Both the position numbers and the translations under genes were made by a program. From contig NZ_LN881722.1 of the NCBI RefSeq assembly GCF_001457415.1, positions 124,001 through 188,000 of the forward strand: a stretch of DNA of 64,000 nt, written 5' to 3'. Of this stretch, positions 32,880-43,139 are shown one piece after another. This stretch comes from Gorillibacterium timonense (GTDB taxonomy: Bacteria > Bacillota > Bacilli > Paenibacillales > NBRC-103111). How positions within the stretch are numbered: position 1 is the stretch's first letter; each line of letters opens with the position of its first letter. The notes under the pieces are model-generated. The model worked only from the letters and a program-made list of their open reading frames with translations. It ran no database searches and was not told the origin of the DNA.

Positions 32880-34670
32880 TCAGAGAGGGTTGCAGCGGTC
32901 CACTATCTGCCTCGCCCACTTGTCTCCCAGTTGCTCCAAGTGGATGATAACATCCAACAGCTCCGCTTGTGCAATTCTTTGCTCTTGTGACCAAGCTTGC
33001 TTGACGGTTGGAAATAAATTTACTGTGGCGCCGCTTGGCATGCCGTCATAGAAGGCTTCAAGCCGAGGGAGCATCTCTTTGTAACCGGCCGCCATTTCAG
33101 CGAGAGGTTTAATAACCGGCTCCATCTCGGAGAGCGACAGAGCTTCCTGCAGATAAACGGCAGCGCATCGGCGGGCATCCACGAGGGCTTGCATGCAAAA
33201 ATGATTGACGCTCAGCCTGCGGGCGAAATCAGAAGCATCGGCGCGTGAATACCACTCCTCGTCCAGCAGGCCGTCTCGCCAGGTCTGCAGAGCGGCGTAG
33301 CCGAGACGGTATCCCCGGTTATCGGCCATGCCCATCGACTCGAGCCTGACCTGCAGCGAGCGGATCAGATTGCGCAGCGGGGAGGGGACAGGCCCTTGAT
33401 CTCCGAACCTCACCAGGGCGAACGGCCAATGATCGACATGCAGGTATCCCTTGGTTTTCCGCATCTCCGCCTGGAAGTCGGGATCGTCCTTCAACTCGTC
33501 GAAGGTTTCCTGGTCGAAGAACGAACGGCAGAGAAGCGTGTTTCCGTTGTCTAGATACCCGGTGATCACTCCCCATTCCGGCGCGACGCGCAGGTTGATG
33601 GCCACCGGAAGTCGGCCTCTGCGAAGATCGGCCATGATCCGCTGCTTCTCTTCTTTGCGGGCTTCCGGGCCGATCCGATCGGACCAGACGGGAGCGATGC
33701 CGTAGGCAGCGAAGGCCGGCGCGGCATAGTCGTAGGCCACAAGCGCATCCGCGGAGCTGTAATCCCAATGAGGGGTAAAGGCCACTCTCCAGCAAGCCCC
33801 CGATACCCCCATCACCTCCTCGTACGAAGTGTCCTCCCCGTAGGCTTTCAAGGCAGCCAGCATGGCTCCGCCCCACGAACAATCTCTCCCTTGGCCAAAC
33901 GCCAGCGGCTCGATCCCTTCGACGATCCAGTTGTCCGCTGCGGAAGAAGAACGGAGCAGCTCGGTCCGCTCCGAATTGAAGCGGAGGCTCTCACCTTCTC
34001 GGCAACTGATCGCATGGATTCCCCCCGCATTGCGATAAACGAACAGCAGATAATCGGGTCCGTCGTTGCCGATGAGGCTTGGAAACAGCTCGTGGTTTGC
34101 TGTGAACGACTCCCACCGGAAGTATTGGTAATGCTGAAGCTTCTTCATCACATTGCGGTGGGCCTGTTCGTTTCCGTAGAAGGCGTCCATCACGATCAAT
34201 TCGCCCGGCTGAAGCGGGACACCCGGTGCTGTCGAGTCGATGGCAAGCGATTTTCCCTTACGAACATAAGCCGCATGGATACCGCTTGGAAGCTCGTATT
34301 TCACCAAAAGCACCTTGATCCGGTCGCCCGACAGCTCATAGGGCAGCGTATGCTCGTTCACCGGAAAAGTCAGCCGGCTGCCGGTAATGAAGGAATTCAA
34401 ATAGGAGGTCACGTCATGGCTCTCCGAGCCGTCCGTATAGACGGCGGAGAGGATAATAAGCTCCTGCGGCATCAGAAGGCTGTCGATGGAATGGCCCAGC
34501 GCTCGGGATAAGAGCGGAAGGGTTGCCGTTTCCGGCAGGGCCTTGCCGGTCTCCCATTTCGATACCGCTTGCGCGCTTACCTGAAGCCGTTCGGCAAGCT
34601 GCTCCTGGGACATGCCCTTTTCCTTGCGCAGCATGGCAATGCGTTTTCCCGTCAATTCTGTAGGGTTCAT
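32880..34670 (-). CDS. XRE-family HTH protein fused to a BtrH/C39-like domain
   Basis: 596 residues. Residues ~8-65 are a Cro/CI-type helix-turn-helix (IAMLRKEKGMSQEQLAERLQVSAQAVSKWETGKALPETATLPLLSRAL). A second region (about 70-225) of unknown fold follows. From about 265 there is a cysteine-protease-like segment DCSWGGAMLAALKAYGEDTSYEEVMGVSGACWRVAF with GVITGYLD later, resembling the BtrH N-terminal/C39-like family. The last ~180 residues are helical. A large multidomain regulator or sensor that may bind or acylate a small molecule. Regulatory targets not evident. Confidence 0.65.
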   Translation of the reverse strand: MNPTELTGKRIAMLRKEKGMSQEQLAERLQVSAQAVSKWETGKALPETATLPLLSRALGHSIDSLLMPQELIILSAVYTDGSESHDVTSYLNSFITGSRLTFPVNEHTLPYELSGDRIKVLLVKYELPSGIHAAYVRKGKSLAIDSTAPGVPLQPGELIVMDAFYGNEQAHRNVMKKLQHYQYFRWESFTANHELFPSLIGNDGPDYLLFVYRNAGGIHAISCREGESLRFNSERTELLRSSSAADNWIVEGIEPLAFGQGRDCSWGGAMLAALKAYGEDTSYEEVMGVSGACWRVAFTPHWDYSSADALVAYDYAAPAFAAYGIAPVWSDRIGPEARKEEKQRIMADLRRGRLPVAINLRVAPEWGVITGYLDNGNTLLCRSFFDQETFDELKDDPDFQAEMRKTKGYLHVDHWPFALVRFGDQGPVPSPLRNLIRSLQVRLESMGMADNRGYRLGYAALQTWRDGLLDEEWYSRADASDFARRLSVNHFCMQALVDARRCAAVYLQEALSLSEMEPVIKPLAEMAAGYKEMLPRLEAFYDGMPSGATVNLFPTVKQAWSQEQRIAQAELLDVIIHLEQLGDKWARQIVDRCNPL

Positions 34671-34762
34671 CGATTTGTCTCCGTTATTCAGATTACGACG
34701 TCGTTACCCTCAATTATATACATCGGGACGGAGTTGACCATTTCTCTTAGGAGGGGAAGAAG

Positions 34763-34789
34763 AAAAAAATCCTCAACCTGAGGTTGAGG
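34763..34789 (-). terminator. Terminator after the methyltransferase gene
   Basis: On the minus strand CCTCAACC-TCA-GGTTGAGG followed by A and seven T. Confidence 0.88.
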
Positions 34790-34833
34790 AAAGGCGGCTG
34801 GATACAGAAGGGCGGAGCGGATAGAGATACCTC

Positions 34834-35676
34834 TCACTCTCTTGAGGCCACGGCGCACAGGGTATCGGACTCGTTCCGATAGGGCGACCCGGTGACATCT
34901 CCATAGAACTCGGCCTTGCCGAATCCGTTCTGCTGTAAGAGGGAAGTGAGTTCGTCTGGGATATAAGTCTTGTCCCAGAGATGGTAGGTCTCGACAGAAC
35001 GTCCCTCCTCCAGGATGGTGTAGGAATCGAGATGAATGCCTGCCTTTTCGTCCCAGGAGGAGGACTCTAGACAGAGATAAGGGTCTTTTCGCCAAAATCC
35101 CCCGTTCTCGACATACCAAGACCGCGAATCGGAGTGGTTCCGATAGCGAACGGGCTGGAACATATCGAACAGGAACTTTCCGTTCGGGGCAAGGGCAGCA
35201 TGCACTTTACCTAGGATGGCGCGGCGCTCCTCCTCGTCGAAGACGCCGAAGTCGCAATAGATCATCAAGATCAAGTCGTAAGAGTCCGGAAGCAAGCAGG
35301 ACAAGTAGTCCTCGTTTAGGTAACGGACGGAGAGGCCGGTCTCAGCGGCTTGTTCCTTCGCATGACGAATGGAACGAGCGGAGAAGTCGATGCCGGTCAC
35401 CTCATACCCCAGCTCTGCCAGCCGGTTGGTATACAGCCCCGGACCGCAGCCGAGATCAAGGATCTTCAAGCTTGTATTCTCTTGGCAGATATCCCGGTGA
35501 ATCCAGGCTGCCGAGCGGTCGATCGTTTGGAGGTTGCGGCTCGCGGCATCGGTTCCCGGGTCCAGATGGGCGAGCAGCATCTGCTGCGAGATGTGGTCGT
35601 CCGTCCACATTTGAGCGGTTCCTTTTTGAAAGATGGCCGGTTTAGCGGCTGCGGCAAGCAGTTGATGGATCTCCAT
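34834..35676 (-). CDS. Class I SAM-dependent methyltransferase
   Basis: 280 residues. SAM-binding motif I LKILDLGCGPGLYTNRLAELGYEVTGIDFS at about 70-100, followed by motif post-I and DYLSCLLPDSYDLILMIYCDFGVF. N-terminal 60 residues (AMWTDDHISQQMLLAHLDPGTDAASRN) are a recurring feature of small-molecule methyltransferases in Firmicutes. Substrate unknown. Monocistronic with its own terminator. Confidence 0.86.
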   Translation of the reverse strand: MEIHQLLAAAAKPAIFQKGTAQMWTDDHISQQMLLAHLDPGTDAASRNLQTIDRSAAWIHRDICQENTSLKILDLGCGPGLYTNRLAELGYEVTGIDFSARSIRHAKEQAAETGLSVRYLNEDYLSCLLPDSYDLILMIYCDFGVFDEEERRAILGKVHAALAPNGKFLFDMFQPVRYRNHSDSRSWYVENGGFWRKDPYLCLESSSWDEKAGIHLDSYTILEEGRSVETYHLWDKTYIPDELTSLLQQNGFGKAEFYGDVTGSPYRNESDTLCAVASRE

Positions 35677-35877
35677 GAATGGTCGCCCTCTCCATAAGGT
35701 ATCTCAGGTAAGCGTAGCAGAGTAGGGGCGTAAAGTCGCCGGAGAGAATGGATGAAATGGACAATTCCAAGCGGAAGACGAATGCCAGCAGGGCACGACT
35801 TCCGACGATACGCATTTCATGCGGTTAAGGAAGAAGGAAGCGGACGAATCGGCTGATGGACAGGCATAGCTTTACAT

Positions 35878-35928
35878 GAAAAAAGAGCGGTCCCCGACAG
35901 GAAACTCCTGCACGAGGACTACTCTTTT
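35878..35928 (-). terminator. Terminator after the CNNM/CorC gene
   Basis: On the minus strand AAAAGAG/CTCTTTT and GTCC/GGAC stems interrupted by short bulges, with an inner CAGG/CCTG hairpin and a six-T tail. It serves the gene ending at 35961. Confidence 0.75.
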
Positions 35929-35960
35929 ATGAGAGATTTTTTCTTTGAGACTCCTAAAGA

Positions 35961-37271
35961 CTAGACTGCCCGGGCGACCTTCACGCGAAGGATACGTTTG
36001 TCGGAGACATCCTGCACGCGGAAGACATGGCCGCCGAATTCGATGACCGGCTGCTCGCCAGGCTTCGGAATGCGACCCAGTTGACCGACCAGAAAGCCGC
36101 TCAGCGTATCGTATTCCTCATAGGGCATCTGAATGTCGAGAAACTCCTTCAAGGTACGCAGGCTGGTCATACCGCTGACCAGATAGGTTCCTTCATCCAG
36201 CGTTTCGATCTCCAGCTCCTCTTCTTCGTCATGCTCGTCGAAGATATTGCCGACGATCTCTTCCAGAAGGTCTTCCATGGTGACGATTCCGGCGGTGCCG
36301 CCATATTCATCGATGGCGATCGCCATGTGATTTTTATTCTTTTGCAGATCGCGGTACAAGTAGTCGATTCTTCTCGAGGTTGGGACAAAATAAGGGGTGC
36401 GGATCAGCGTCTTCAAGGAAAAGTCGCCATTCTCTTTCCCGTCCAAATATTGAATCAGATCCTTGGTGTGCAGAACGCCGATGACATTGTCGACGCTCCC
36501 CTCGTAGATCGGAAATCGAGAGTATTTTTCCACATTGACCCGGTTCGCCACCTCGGAGAGAGGAAGGTCGCTCGGTAAGCTTGCGACGCGGCTGCGGTGA
36601 GTCATGATATCGGAGACGGTTTTGTTGTTGAATTCAAAGATGTTGTTGATCATCGTCTTCTCGATTTCTTGAATAGCGCCGCTCTCGTTGCCGACATCCA
36701 CCATCATGCGGATTTCTTCCTCGGTCACCTGCTCGTGGTTGGCGTTCGGATCGACACCGGCCAGCCGTACGAGAAGGTTGGTGGAGCCGGTCAAGAGCTT
36801 GACGACGGGAGAAGCAATCTTGGACAGGAAGGTCAGCGGGCCAACGGTCATCATGGCAACGGCCTCGGACTTCTGCATCCCCAGCTGCTTCGGAACCAAT
36901 TCCCCGAACACCAGGGTGAAATACGACATGATTAAAGTGATGAGAACGAGTGAGATGGTCTTTAGTGCGCTTTCAGGAAACGGAATTCCCCAATTTATGA
37001 ACAAAGAGGACAGTCTTTCGGAAAAGCTGTCGGCCGCAAAAGCGCTGGCCAGAAACCCGGCCAGGGTGATGCCGACCTGTATGGTGGCAAGAAATCGGCT
37101 CGGTTCACTGAGGAGGTTCTGCAGGGATTTGGCCTTCTTATGGCCGCTCTCCGCCATAGCCCGGATTTTATTGTCATTCAGGGAGATCAAGGCAATTTCG
37201 GAAGCGGCAAAATAAGCGTTTAGAACAAGAAGCAAAACAAGAACTACGATTTCGGTAATCAACGATTTCAT
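35961..37271 (-). CDS. CNNM/DUF21-CBS-CorC membrane protein (hemolysin-family annotation)
   Basis: 436 residues: DUF21 membrane domain with three to four helices (MKSLITEIVVLVLLLVLNAYFAASEIALISLNDNKIRAMAESG), paired CBS domains (about 205-335, MTHRSRVASLPSDLP...IGVLHTKDLIQYL and IAIDEYGGTAGIVTMEDLLEEIVGNIFDEHDEEEE), and a C-terminal CorC/HlyC transporter-associated domain. Such proteins affect magnesium or cobalt efflux; the hemolysin name is historical. GGAGG abuts ATG 37271 with no spacing, while TTG at codon 4 (37262) lies 9 bp away, so translation may really begin at the TTG. Confidence 0.9.
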   Translation of the reverse strand: MKSLITEIVVLVLLLVLNAYFAASEIALISLNDNKIRAMAESGHKKAKSLQNLLSEPSRFLATIQVGITLAGFLASAFAADSFSERLSSLFINWGIPFPESALKTISLVLITLIMSYFTLVFGELVPKQLGMQKSEAVAMMTVGPLTFLSKIASPVVKLLTGSTNLLVRLAGVDPNANHEQVTEEEIRMMVDVGNESGAIQEIEKTMINNIFEFNNKTVSDIMTHRSRVASLPSDLPLSEVANRVNVEKYSRFPIYEGSVDNVIGVLHTKDLIQYLDGKENGDFSLKTLIRTPYFVPTSRRIDYLYRDLQKNKNHMAIAIDEYGGTAGIVTMEDLLEEIVGNIFDEHDEEEELEIETLDEGTYLVSGMTSLRTLKEFLDIQMPYEEYDTLSGFLVGQLGRIPKPGEQPVIEFGGHVFRVQDVSDKRILRVKVARAV

Positions 37272-37317
37272 CCTCCGTCTGTAAGGGATTCGATTAGCAT
37301 TCCTACGGACGGTCCGC

Positions 37318-37425
37318 TCAATTCCGCGGATAGAAGCTCGTTTTCCGAGTCGGGTACAGGTTCGGGATCACTTCTTGCCATAACAACCATGCCCCGTCCG
37401 GAGCACTCTCAGGTTCATCGTCCAC
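37318..37425 (-). CDS. Possible 35-residue upstream ORF in the CNNM gene leader
   Basis: GTG start about 12 bp after GGAGG; product VDDEPESAPDGAWLLWQEVI then PNLYPTRKTSFYPRN. The frame is open further upstream with a protein-like Trp-rich stretch (EWKWRWQFI), but there is no ATG/GTG/TTG there before a stop. It ends 46 bp before the CNNM start. It could be a short gene, a leader peptide or the relic of a longer gene. Weak evidence. Confidence 0.3.
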   Translation of the reverse strand: MDDEPESAPDGAWLLWQEVIPNLYPTRKTSFYPRN

Positions 37426-37475
37426 GATGAATTGCCACCTCCATTTCCATTCGGTATTGGCTTTCCTACTTCAAT

Positions 37476-37504
37476 ATTATAGAGAATCCGGAAGGTCAGA
37501 ACAA
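37476..37504 (-). promoter_or_regulatory. Sigma-A promoter for the CNNM gene leader
   Basis: On the minus strand TTGTTC-N17-TATAAT, implying a leader of about 195 nt before the CNNM start. I compared it with the M-box magnesium riboswitch and saw no match to its conserved core. Confidence 0.5.
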
Positions 37505-37619
37505 CTTTTGACCTGTGCACAGGTTCGAATGACGCTGTCGAAATAACCAGTATAATGTTAAATTATCAAATAATAAAAATATAGGAAAATAATGATATTC
37601 TATGCTATGATTTTTTCAG

Positions 37620-37651
37620 TGATTCAACGATTCAACGATTCAGCGATTCAG
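37620..37651. repeat. GATTCAACG tandem repeat
   Basis: Four consecutive 9-bp units (GATTCAACG with one A-to-G change), upstream of the acyltransferase gene in an AT-rich gap. The gap between the two divergent genes (37272-37696) otherwise holds only the CNNM leader. Confidence 0.7.
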
Positions 37652-37696
37652 ATATTTGGAGATATAATGATTTGGAGAGTCGGGTGAACCGGGAAA

Positions 37697-38923
37697 ATGG
37701 GGCGATTGGCGGTCAATTTCTCTCAAGTAAATGAACGCTTGGACGGCAGAGCTTCCGCGTACTTGGACTCGATTCGTTTCGGATCGGCGGTTCTGGTTGT
37801 AATGGAGCATCTTGGCTCCCGGCTGTTTGTCGGCTACGGCGAGGTAGAAAGACCCGGCCCTGTGGTTCAATTGCTTTATCTCCTTCATCTTCTTGGAGGT
37901 CCGGCGGTCATCGTGTTCTTTGTGCTAAGCGGGCTCTTTATCTCCAGATCGGTGCTTCATGCGTTTCTCTTTAACCGCTGGTCCTGGAAGGCTTACCTGA
38001 TCAATCGGTTCTCCCGGCTCTATGTGGTGTTGATTCCCGCTCTCCTCCTGACCTTTGCGGCCGACCATATCGCCTCTCGCTTCTATTCCTATCCCGGTTA
38101 TACAAGCCGCTTGGCGGAGCTTAAGGATTTTGTCGGCAACTTGCTGTTCCTGCAAGCGAATCGGGTAAGCAGCTACGGATCGAATGGGCCTCTGTGGAGC
38201 TTGGCCTATGAATTTTGGTATTACCTGCTGTTCCCTCTTGTTCTGCTTGCCTTGCTTCGGACTACACGAGCAATCCGGAGGGTGGGCGTTATCATTCTTG
38301 CAGCCGGTATTATGCTCTTCGTCGGGAATCGGGTGAGCCTCTACTTTGTCATTTGGCTGCTCGGGACGGCGCTCCTGGTATTGCCGGGAGGACAGAGGGA
38401 CCGAAGCAAGACGTTCGCGTGGCTGACCGGTGGGCTCCTGGGTGCTGCCATGCTGATGAGGCCGCTCGTTCAAACGGGAAGGTTGTTCCCCGGCCACGGT
38501 TCGGGGCTGCTGTTTCTGGTGGATGTGGCTATCGGCCTATCGTTCGCCGGAGTCATTTCATTTTTGATCCATGGGCGCAGGCGCATCGGGTCGCTTGAGC
38601 GGAGAGAGGAAGCCGGGAACCATGAACCGGGTAAGTTTGAAAAGACAGCGAAAAAGCTGGCAGGCTTCACCTTCACGCTCTATCTTGTGCATTACCCGAT
38701 CATTAACCTGGTTTATCACTGGCGAGCGGCTCATGGCTTTCGGGGTCTGCAGCCCGGACTTGGGACTGTGGCGCTGGAGCTGCTGCTGATCGCTGCCCTA
38801 TGCGGTGCGGCTTACCTGATCTCACTTGTAACGGAGGCGAAGACAGATAAGATCCGGTCTGTCCTCCTTCGTCGCCGAGCAAGCTTGGCGAGTCGCAGAG
38901 AGACTCGTGTCACGGAAGCTTGA
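37697..38923 (+). CDS. Acyltransferase 3 family membrane protein (OafA-like)
   Basis: 408 residues, about ten membrane helices. Family marks: YLDSIRFGSAVLVVMEH near the start (the usual catalytic-type region RxxAxxxVxxxH is partly kept), FFVLSGLFISRS, and SLAYEFWYYLLFPLVLLALL. It transfers acyl groups onto extracytoplasmic carbohydrates such as exopolysaccharide or wall polymers. Soluble basic C-terminal tail. No operon partner nearby; substrate unknown. Confidence 0.85.
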   Translation: MGRLAVNFSQVNERLDGRASAYLDSIRFGSAVLVVMEHLGSRLFVGYGEVERPGPVVQLLYLLHLLGGPAVIVFFVLSGLFISRSVLHAFLFNRWSWKAYLINRFSRLYVVLIPALLLTFAADHIASRFYSYPGYTSRLAELKDFVGNLLFLQANRVSSYGSNGPLWSLAYEFWYYLLFPLVLLALLRTTRAIRRVGVIILAAGIMLFVGNRVSLYFVIWLLGTALLVLPGGQRDRSKTFAWLTGGLLGAAMLMRPLVQTGRLFPGHGSGLLFLVDVAIGLSFAGVISFLIHGRRRIGSLERREEAGNHEPGKFEKTAKKLAGFTFTLYLVHYPIINLVYHWRAAHGFRGLQPGLGTVALELLLIAALCGAAYLISLVTEAKTDKIRSVLLRRRASLASRRETRVTEA

Positions 38924-39105
38924 ATCGGTTAGGCATAGATAAGAGGAAACCGTTAGAAAGGATCTTGAAGCTTAGCTCGTCTTGCGACATGAAAATGGAA
39001 CAATGAGGGACCGGGAGGAATGTTTCCGGTCTTTTTGACGTTTGATTCCGGTCTTGTCGAGGTTGAAATCGATTTTGGTTTGAACGTTCGGCCCTGCGCT
39101 CGCGA

Positions 39106-39157
39106 TCTTAACACAATCTTTATAGAGCCGGGCGGCTTCTTAACACTGCGTTTATGC
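39106..39157. promoter_or_regulatory. Candidate KdpE binding sites upstream of kdpA
   Basis: Two direct repeats 32 bp apart (about three helical turns): TCTTAACACAATCTTTATAG at 39106-39125 and TCTTAACACTGCGTTTATGC at 39138-39157. They are the only AT-rich patterned sequence in the 383-bp gap between the acyltransferase and kdpA. A TATGAT at 39169-39174 could be the -10. Assignment to KdpE is inference. Confidence 0.45.
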
Positions 39158-39306
39158 CATTCTCTCGTATGATGGGGCCATGGGTTCACGCGCAGTCAAT
39201 CCGATCGCTTAGATCGAGCTTGGAATCAGGCTTCTAGCGAGCTTGGATCGGGTTTGAAATGGGCTGTGCGTATGGACTTAACGAGAATGGGAGGTTTTCA
39301 AACGCC

Positions 39307-40995
39307 ATGAAGATGATCGTGCTGCAGGATGCCGCATTCCTGCTCCTCTTGATCGGATTGTCCATTCCTCTTGGCCGGTATATGTACCGGGTGATGACCG
39401 GTGAGAAGGTCCTGTTGACCAAAATCCTCTCACCGGTGGAGAGAGCCCTCTACCGCCTGATGGGGGTGAAGCCCGAAGAAGAGATGACCGCATGGCGCTA
39501 TGCGCTGTCGGTTCTGCTGTTCAGCGGCGTGGGTCTTATCGCCGTATGGGTGCTAGAGCTGCTGCAGAGGAAGCTTCCGTTCAATCCGGAGCATATCGGG
39601 GCGATGAGCATGCCCCTCGCCTTCAACACCGCTGCAAGCTTCGTCTCCAATACGAATTGGCAGGCGTATTCCGGTGAATCGGCGATGTCCTATCTGACGC
39701 AGGCGCTCGGCTTGACGGTGCAGAATTTCGTCTCCGCCGCAGCCGGGATCGCCGTTCTGTTCGCTTTAATTCGAGGGTTTCTCGGCAAGACCAAGGGCAC
39801 CCTCGGCAGCTTCTGGTGCGACCTCGTGCGGGTGACGCTCTATGTCCTGATCCCGCTGTCCACGATCCTGGCGCTCATCCTCGTCTCCCAGGGTGTGGTG
39901 CAATCCTTTGATTCCTATAAAGCGGTTGCCGCTTTGGAAAATGGCGCCCGGCAGCTCATCCCGCTCGGACCTGCGGCGAGCCAGATCGCGATCAAGCAGC
40001 TCGGCACCAACGGAGGAGGCTTCTTTGGAGCCAACTCGGCTTATCCGCTCGAAAATCCGACGGTCTTCTCGAATTTGCTGGAGCTGCTGTCGATCCTGCT
40101 GCTCCCGGCGGCCCTCTGCGTGTCCTTCGGTGTTGCCGTGAAAGACCGCAAGCAGGGACGCACCCTCTATACCGTCATGCTGATCCTGTTCATCGCCGCT
40201 CTGGCCGTAATCACCTTGAGCGAGCAGGGGCTCGGTCCGGTGTATTCCGGAGTGTCCGCGGGAGGAAGCATGGAGGGCAAGGAAATCATCCACGGGGTCG
40301 GAACCTCGTCCCTCTGGGCAACCGCTACGACGGCAGCGTCGAACGGCTCCGTGAACGCGATGCATGACAGCTTCACTCCGCTCAGCGGCATGATGATGCT
40401 GTTCCTGATGCAGCTCGGAGAAATCGTCTTCGGGGGAGTGGGAAGCGGGCTCTACGGCATGATCGCCTTTGTCGTGCTCACCGTGTTCATCGCCGGTCTC
40501 ATGGTCGGGCGCACGCCCGAATACCTAGGCAAGAAGATCGAGCCGTTCGATATGAAGATGGTTTGCCTGATCGTGCTGACTCCGCCTCTCTTGACCCTGC
40601 TCGGAACGGCGGTCGCCGTCAGCCTGCCGCAAGCACCGTCTTGGTTGGCCAATCCCGGACCGCATGGCTTTACGGAAATCCTCTACGCGTTCACCTCGCT
40701 TGCGGGGAATAACGGGAGTGCCTTCGCCGGCTATGCGGCGAACACGGCGTTTACGAACATCGCGGGAGGGCTGATCATGCTGATCGCCCGGTTCGTTCCG
40801 CTAACGGCGGTCCTCCTTCTGGCTGGGAACCTCGGAGGCAAGAAGACGGTCGCCGCCAGCGACGGCACCCTTCCGACTACGGGCGGTCTGTTCGTCGGGA
40901 TGCTTCTCGGCGTCATCCTGCTGGTGGGCGCGCTCAGCTTCCTGCCTGCGCTCGCGCTCGGTCCGATCGCTGATTATTTCACATCCATACATTGA
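39307..40995 (+). CDS. kdpA: Potassium-transporting ATPase, K+-binding subunit KdpA
   Basis: 562 residues, integral membrane channel-like subunit of the high-affinity K+ pump. Selectivity loops visible as [56 protein letters not shown] and [16 protein letters not shown] 39307 chosen (GGGAGG 12 bp upstream); the frame is open 16 codons further but without a ribosome site. No kdpF-like ~30-residue gene precedes it. Confidence 0.97.
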   Translation: MKMIVLQDAAFLLLLIGLSIPLGRYMYRVMTGEKVLLTKILSPVERALYRLMGVKPEEEMTAWRYALSVLLFSGVGLIAVWVLELLQRKLPFNPEHIGAMSMPLAFNTAASFVSNTNWQAYSGESAMSYLTQALGLTVQNFVSAAAGIAVLFALIRGFLGKTKGTLGSFWCDLVRVTLYVLIPLSTILALILVSQGVVQSFDSYKAVAALENGARQLIPLGPAASQIAIKQLGTNGGGFFGANSAYPLENPTVFSNLLELLSILLLPAALCVSFGVAVKDRKQGRTLYTVMLILFIAALAVITLSEQGLGPVYSGVSAGGSMEGKEIIHGVGTSSLWATATTAASNGSVNAMHDSFTPLSGMMMLFLMQLGEIVFGGVGSGLYGMIAFVVLTVFIAGLMVGRTPEYLGKKIEPFDMKMVCLIVLTPPLLTLLGTAVAVSLPQAPSWLANPGPHGFTEILYAFTSLAGNNGSAFAGYAANTAFTNIAGGLIMLIARFVPLTAVLLLAGNLGGKKTVAASDGTLPTTGGLFVGMLLGVILLVGALSFLPALALGPIADYFTSIH

Positions 40996-41005
40996 GGTGA
41001 GCACC

Positions 41006-43075
41006 GTGGAAGAGAAAGGGAATCCCCATACGCGTAAACAAGCGATCTACTTCGAAGCGATCAAACAGTCCTTTTATAAGCTGTCCCCCCGCGTACAGAT
41101 CGCCAATCCGGTCATGTTTGTGGTCTATCTGGGAGCGATCCTGGTCTCCGTGCTGTACGGCTTGACGTTCGCGGGAATTCGCGACGAACGGGCCGGCTAT
41201 ATCCTGGCCATCGCCCTCATCCTCTGGTTCACCGTGCTGTTCGCCAACTTCGCAGAAGCGATCGCCGAGGGCCGCGGCAAGGCGCAGGCGGACAGCCTGC
41301 GGAGCGCTCGCAGGGATGTGGCCGCGCGCAAGCTGAAGGCGGCGGACAACCGCGAGGATTATACCGAGGTGCTCTCCAGCACCTTGAAAAAAGGCGATCT
41401 CGTCTACGTCCAGTCGGGTGATCAAATCCCGATGGACGGGGACGTAATCGAAGGGGCTGCGTCCGTGGACGAAAGCGCCATAACCGGGGAATCGGCTCCG
41501 GTCATCCGCGAATCCGGTGGCGACCGGAGCGCCGTTACCGGCGGGACGACGCTCGTCTCCGATTGGCTCGTCATCCGGGTGACGGCGGAAGCAGGCGGGA
41601 GCTTCCTCGACAAGATGATCTCGATGGTCGAAGGAGCGGCGCGGAAGAAGACGCCGAACGAAGTCGCCCTGCAGATTCTGCTCGTGACTTTGACGCTCAT
41701 CTTCCTGGTCGTGACCGTCACGCTGCTGCCGTTTACGGGCTTCGCCAGCCGCCAGACGGGGAGCGGCTCCGCGATCTCCATCACGAACTGCATCGCCTTG
41801 CTCGTCTGCCTGGCTCCGACCACGATCGGCGCGCTGCTCTCCTCCATCGGCATCGCCGGGATGAGCCGCTTAAACCGCGCCAACGTTCTCGCCATGAGCG
41901 GCCGGGCGATCGAAGCCGCCGGAGACGTCGATGTGCTCCTCCTCGACAAGACGGGGACGATCACGCTCGGCAACCGCCAGGCGAGTGAGTTTCTCCCCGT
42001 TCGAGGGGTCACCGAGGAGGAACTTGCCGACGCGGCGCAGCTGTCCTCCTTGGCCGACGAAACGGCGGAGGGGCGCAGCATCGTGATCCTCGCCAAGGAG
42101 AGGTTCGGCATTCGCGGGAGGGAGCTGTCCCGGCTGGAGGCCGTGTTCGTGGAATTCTCCGCTCGGACCCGAATGAGCGGCATCGACTACCAGGGCAATG
42201 AAATCCGCAAGGGAGCGGCTGAGGCCGTCAAAGCCTTCGTGCTGGAGCGGGGCGGAACGTACCCGGAGGAATGCGACTGGATCGTGCAGAGGGTCGCAAA
42301 CGCGGGCGGTACTCCGCTTGTCGTCGCCAAGAACGGTACCGTGCTCGGAGTCGTCTACTTGAAGGATATCGTCAAGAACGGCGTGAAGGAGCGCTTCGAG
42401 GATCTGCGCAAGATGGGCATCAAGACGATCATGATCACCGGTGACAATCCGATGACAGCCGCCGCCATCGCCGCCGAGGCGGGGGTGGACGATTTTCTCG
42501 CGGAGGCGACGCCGGAAGCGAAGCTGGCGCTCATCCGCGACTATCAGGCGAAGGGCCATCTGGTCGCCATGACCGGAGATGGCACCAACGACGCACCGGC
42601 GCTGGCTCAAGCCGATGTGGCCGTCGCCATGAATACCGGCACCCAGGCGGCGAAGGAAGCGGGCAACATGGTCGACCTCGATTCCAACCCGACCAAGCTG
42701 ATCGACATCGTCAAGATCGGCAAGCAGCTGCTCATGACCCGTGGCGCACTCACCACCTTCAGCGTCGCGAACGATGTCGCCAAGTATTTTGCCATTATTC
42801 CGGTCTTGTTCTTCGGGATCTTCCCGCAGCTTAACGCCCTTAACTTTATGGGGTTAACCAGTTCGACCAGCGCCATTCTCTCGGCGATCCTGTACAATGC
42901 GCTTATTATCATCGCCCTCATTCCGCTGTCTCTGCGCGGAGTGAAATACCGGGAGATGCCCGCCAGCAAGCTGCTCGGCCGGAACATGCTGATCTATGGG
43001 CTCGGCGGGATCGTGGCTCCCTTCGTCGCCATCAAGCTGATCGATGTGCTGCTGACCGCGGCGGGAATCGCCTGA
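41006..43075 (+). CDS. kdpB: Potassium-transporting ATPase, catalytic subunit KdpB
   Basis: 689 residues, P-type ATPase. Phosphorylated Asp314 in DKTGT, TGES loop in the A domain ([17 protein letters not shown]), nucleotide-domain KGA ([11 protein letters not shown]), and hinge [24 protein letters not shown] 41006 follows GAGGTG; another GTG three codons upstream overlaps that ribosome site. 10 bp after kdpA. Confidence 0.97.
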   Translation: MEEKGNPHTRKQAIYFEAIKQSFYKLSPRVQIANPVMFVVYLGAILVSVLYGLTFAGIRDERAGYILAIALILWFTVLFANFAEAIAEGRGKAQADSLRSARRDVAARKLKAADNREDYTEVLSSTLKKGDLVYVQSGDQIPMDGDVIEGAASVDESAITGESAPVIRESGGDRSAVTGGTTLVSDWLVIRVTAEAGGSFLDKMISMVEGAARKKTPNEVALQILLVTLTLIFLVVTVTLLPFTGFASRQTGSGSAISITNCIALLVCLAPTTIGALLSSIGIAGMSRLNRANVLAMSGRAIEAAGDVDVLLLDKTGTITLGNRQASEFLPVRGVTEEELADAAQLSSLADETAEGRSIVILAKERFGIRGRELSRLEAVFVEFSARTRMSGIDYQGNEIRKGAAEAVKAFVLERGGTYPEECDWIVQRVANAGGTPLVVAKNGTVLGVVYLKDIVKNGVKERFEDLRKMGIKTIMITGDNPMTAAAIAAEAGVDDFLAEATPEAKLALIRDYQAKGHLVAMTGDGTNDAPALAQADVAVAMNTGTQAAKEAGNMVDLDSNPTKLIDIVKIGKQLLMTRGALTTFSVANDVAKYFAIIPVLFFGIFPQLNALNFMGLTSSTSAILSAILYNALIIIALIPLSLRGVKYREMPASKLLGRNMLIYGLGGIVAPFVAIKLIDVLLTAAGIA

Positions 43076-43139
43076 GTCGGGCCAAGAGGCCCCCAGGTAG
43101 AGGAAGGAAGCAAGGGAAAATCGAAAGGAGAAAACCATC

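Noticed and set aside
35697..35877. Short minus-strand ORF of about 38 codons between methyltransferase and CNNM gene
   Set aside because: Composition and start context look random; nothing else was seen in this gap besides the terminator.
37272..37475. M-box magnesium riboswitch before the CNNM gene
   Set aside because: Location fits, but the conserved M-box core sequence is not recognisable.
39160..39306. kdpF upstream of kdpA
   Set aside because: No short ORF with the KdpF hydrophobic pattern in any plus-strand frame.
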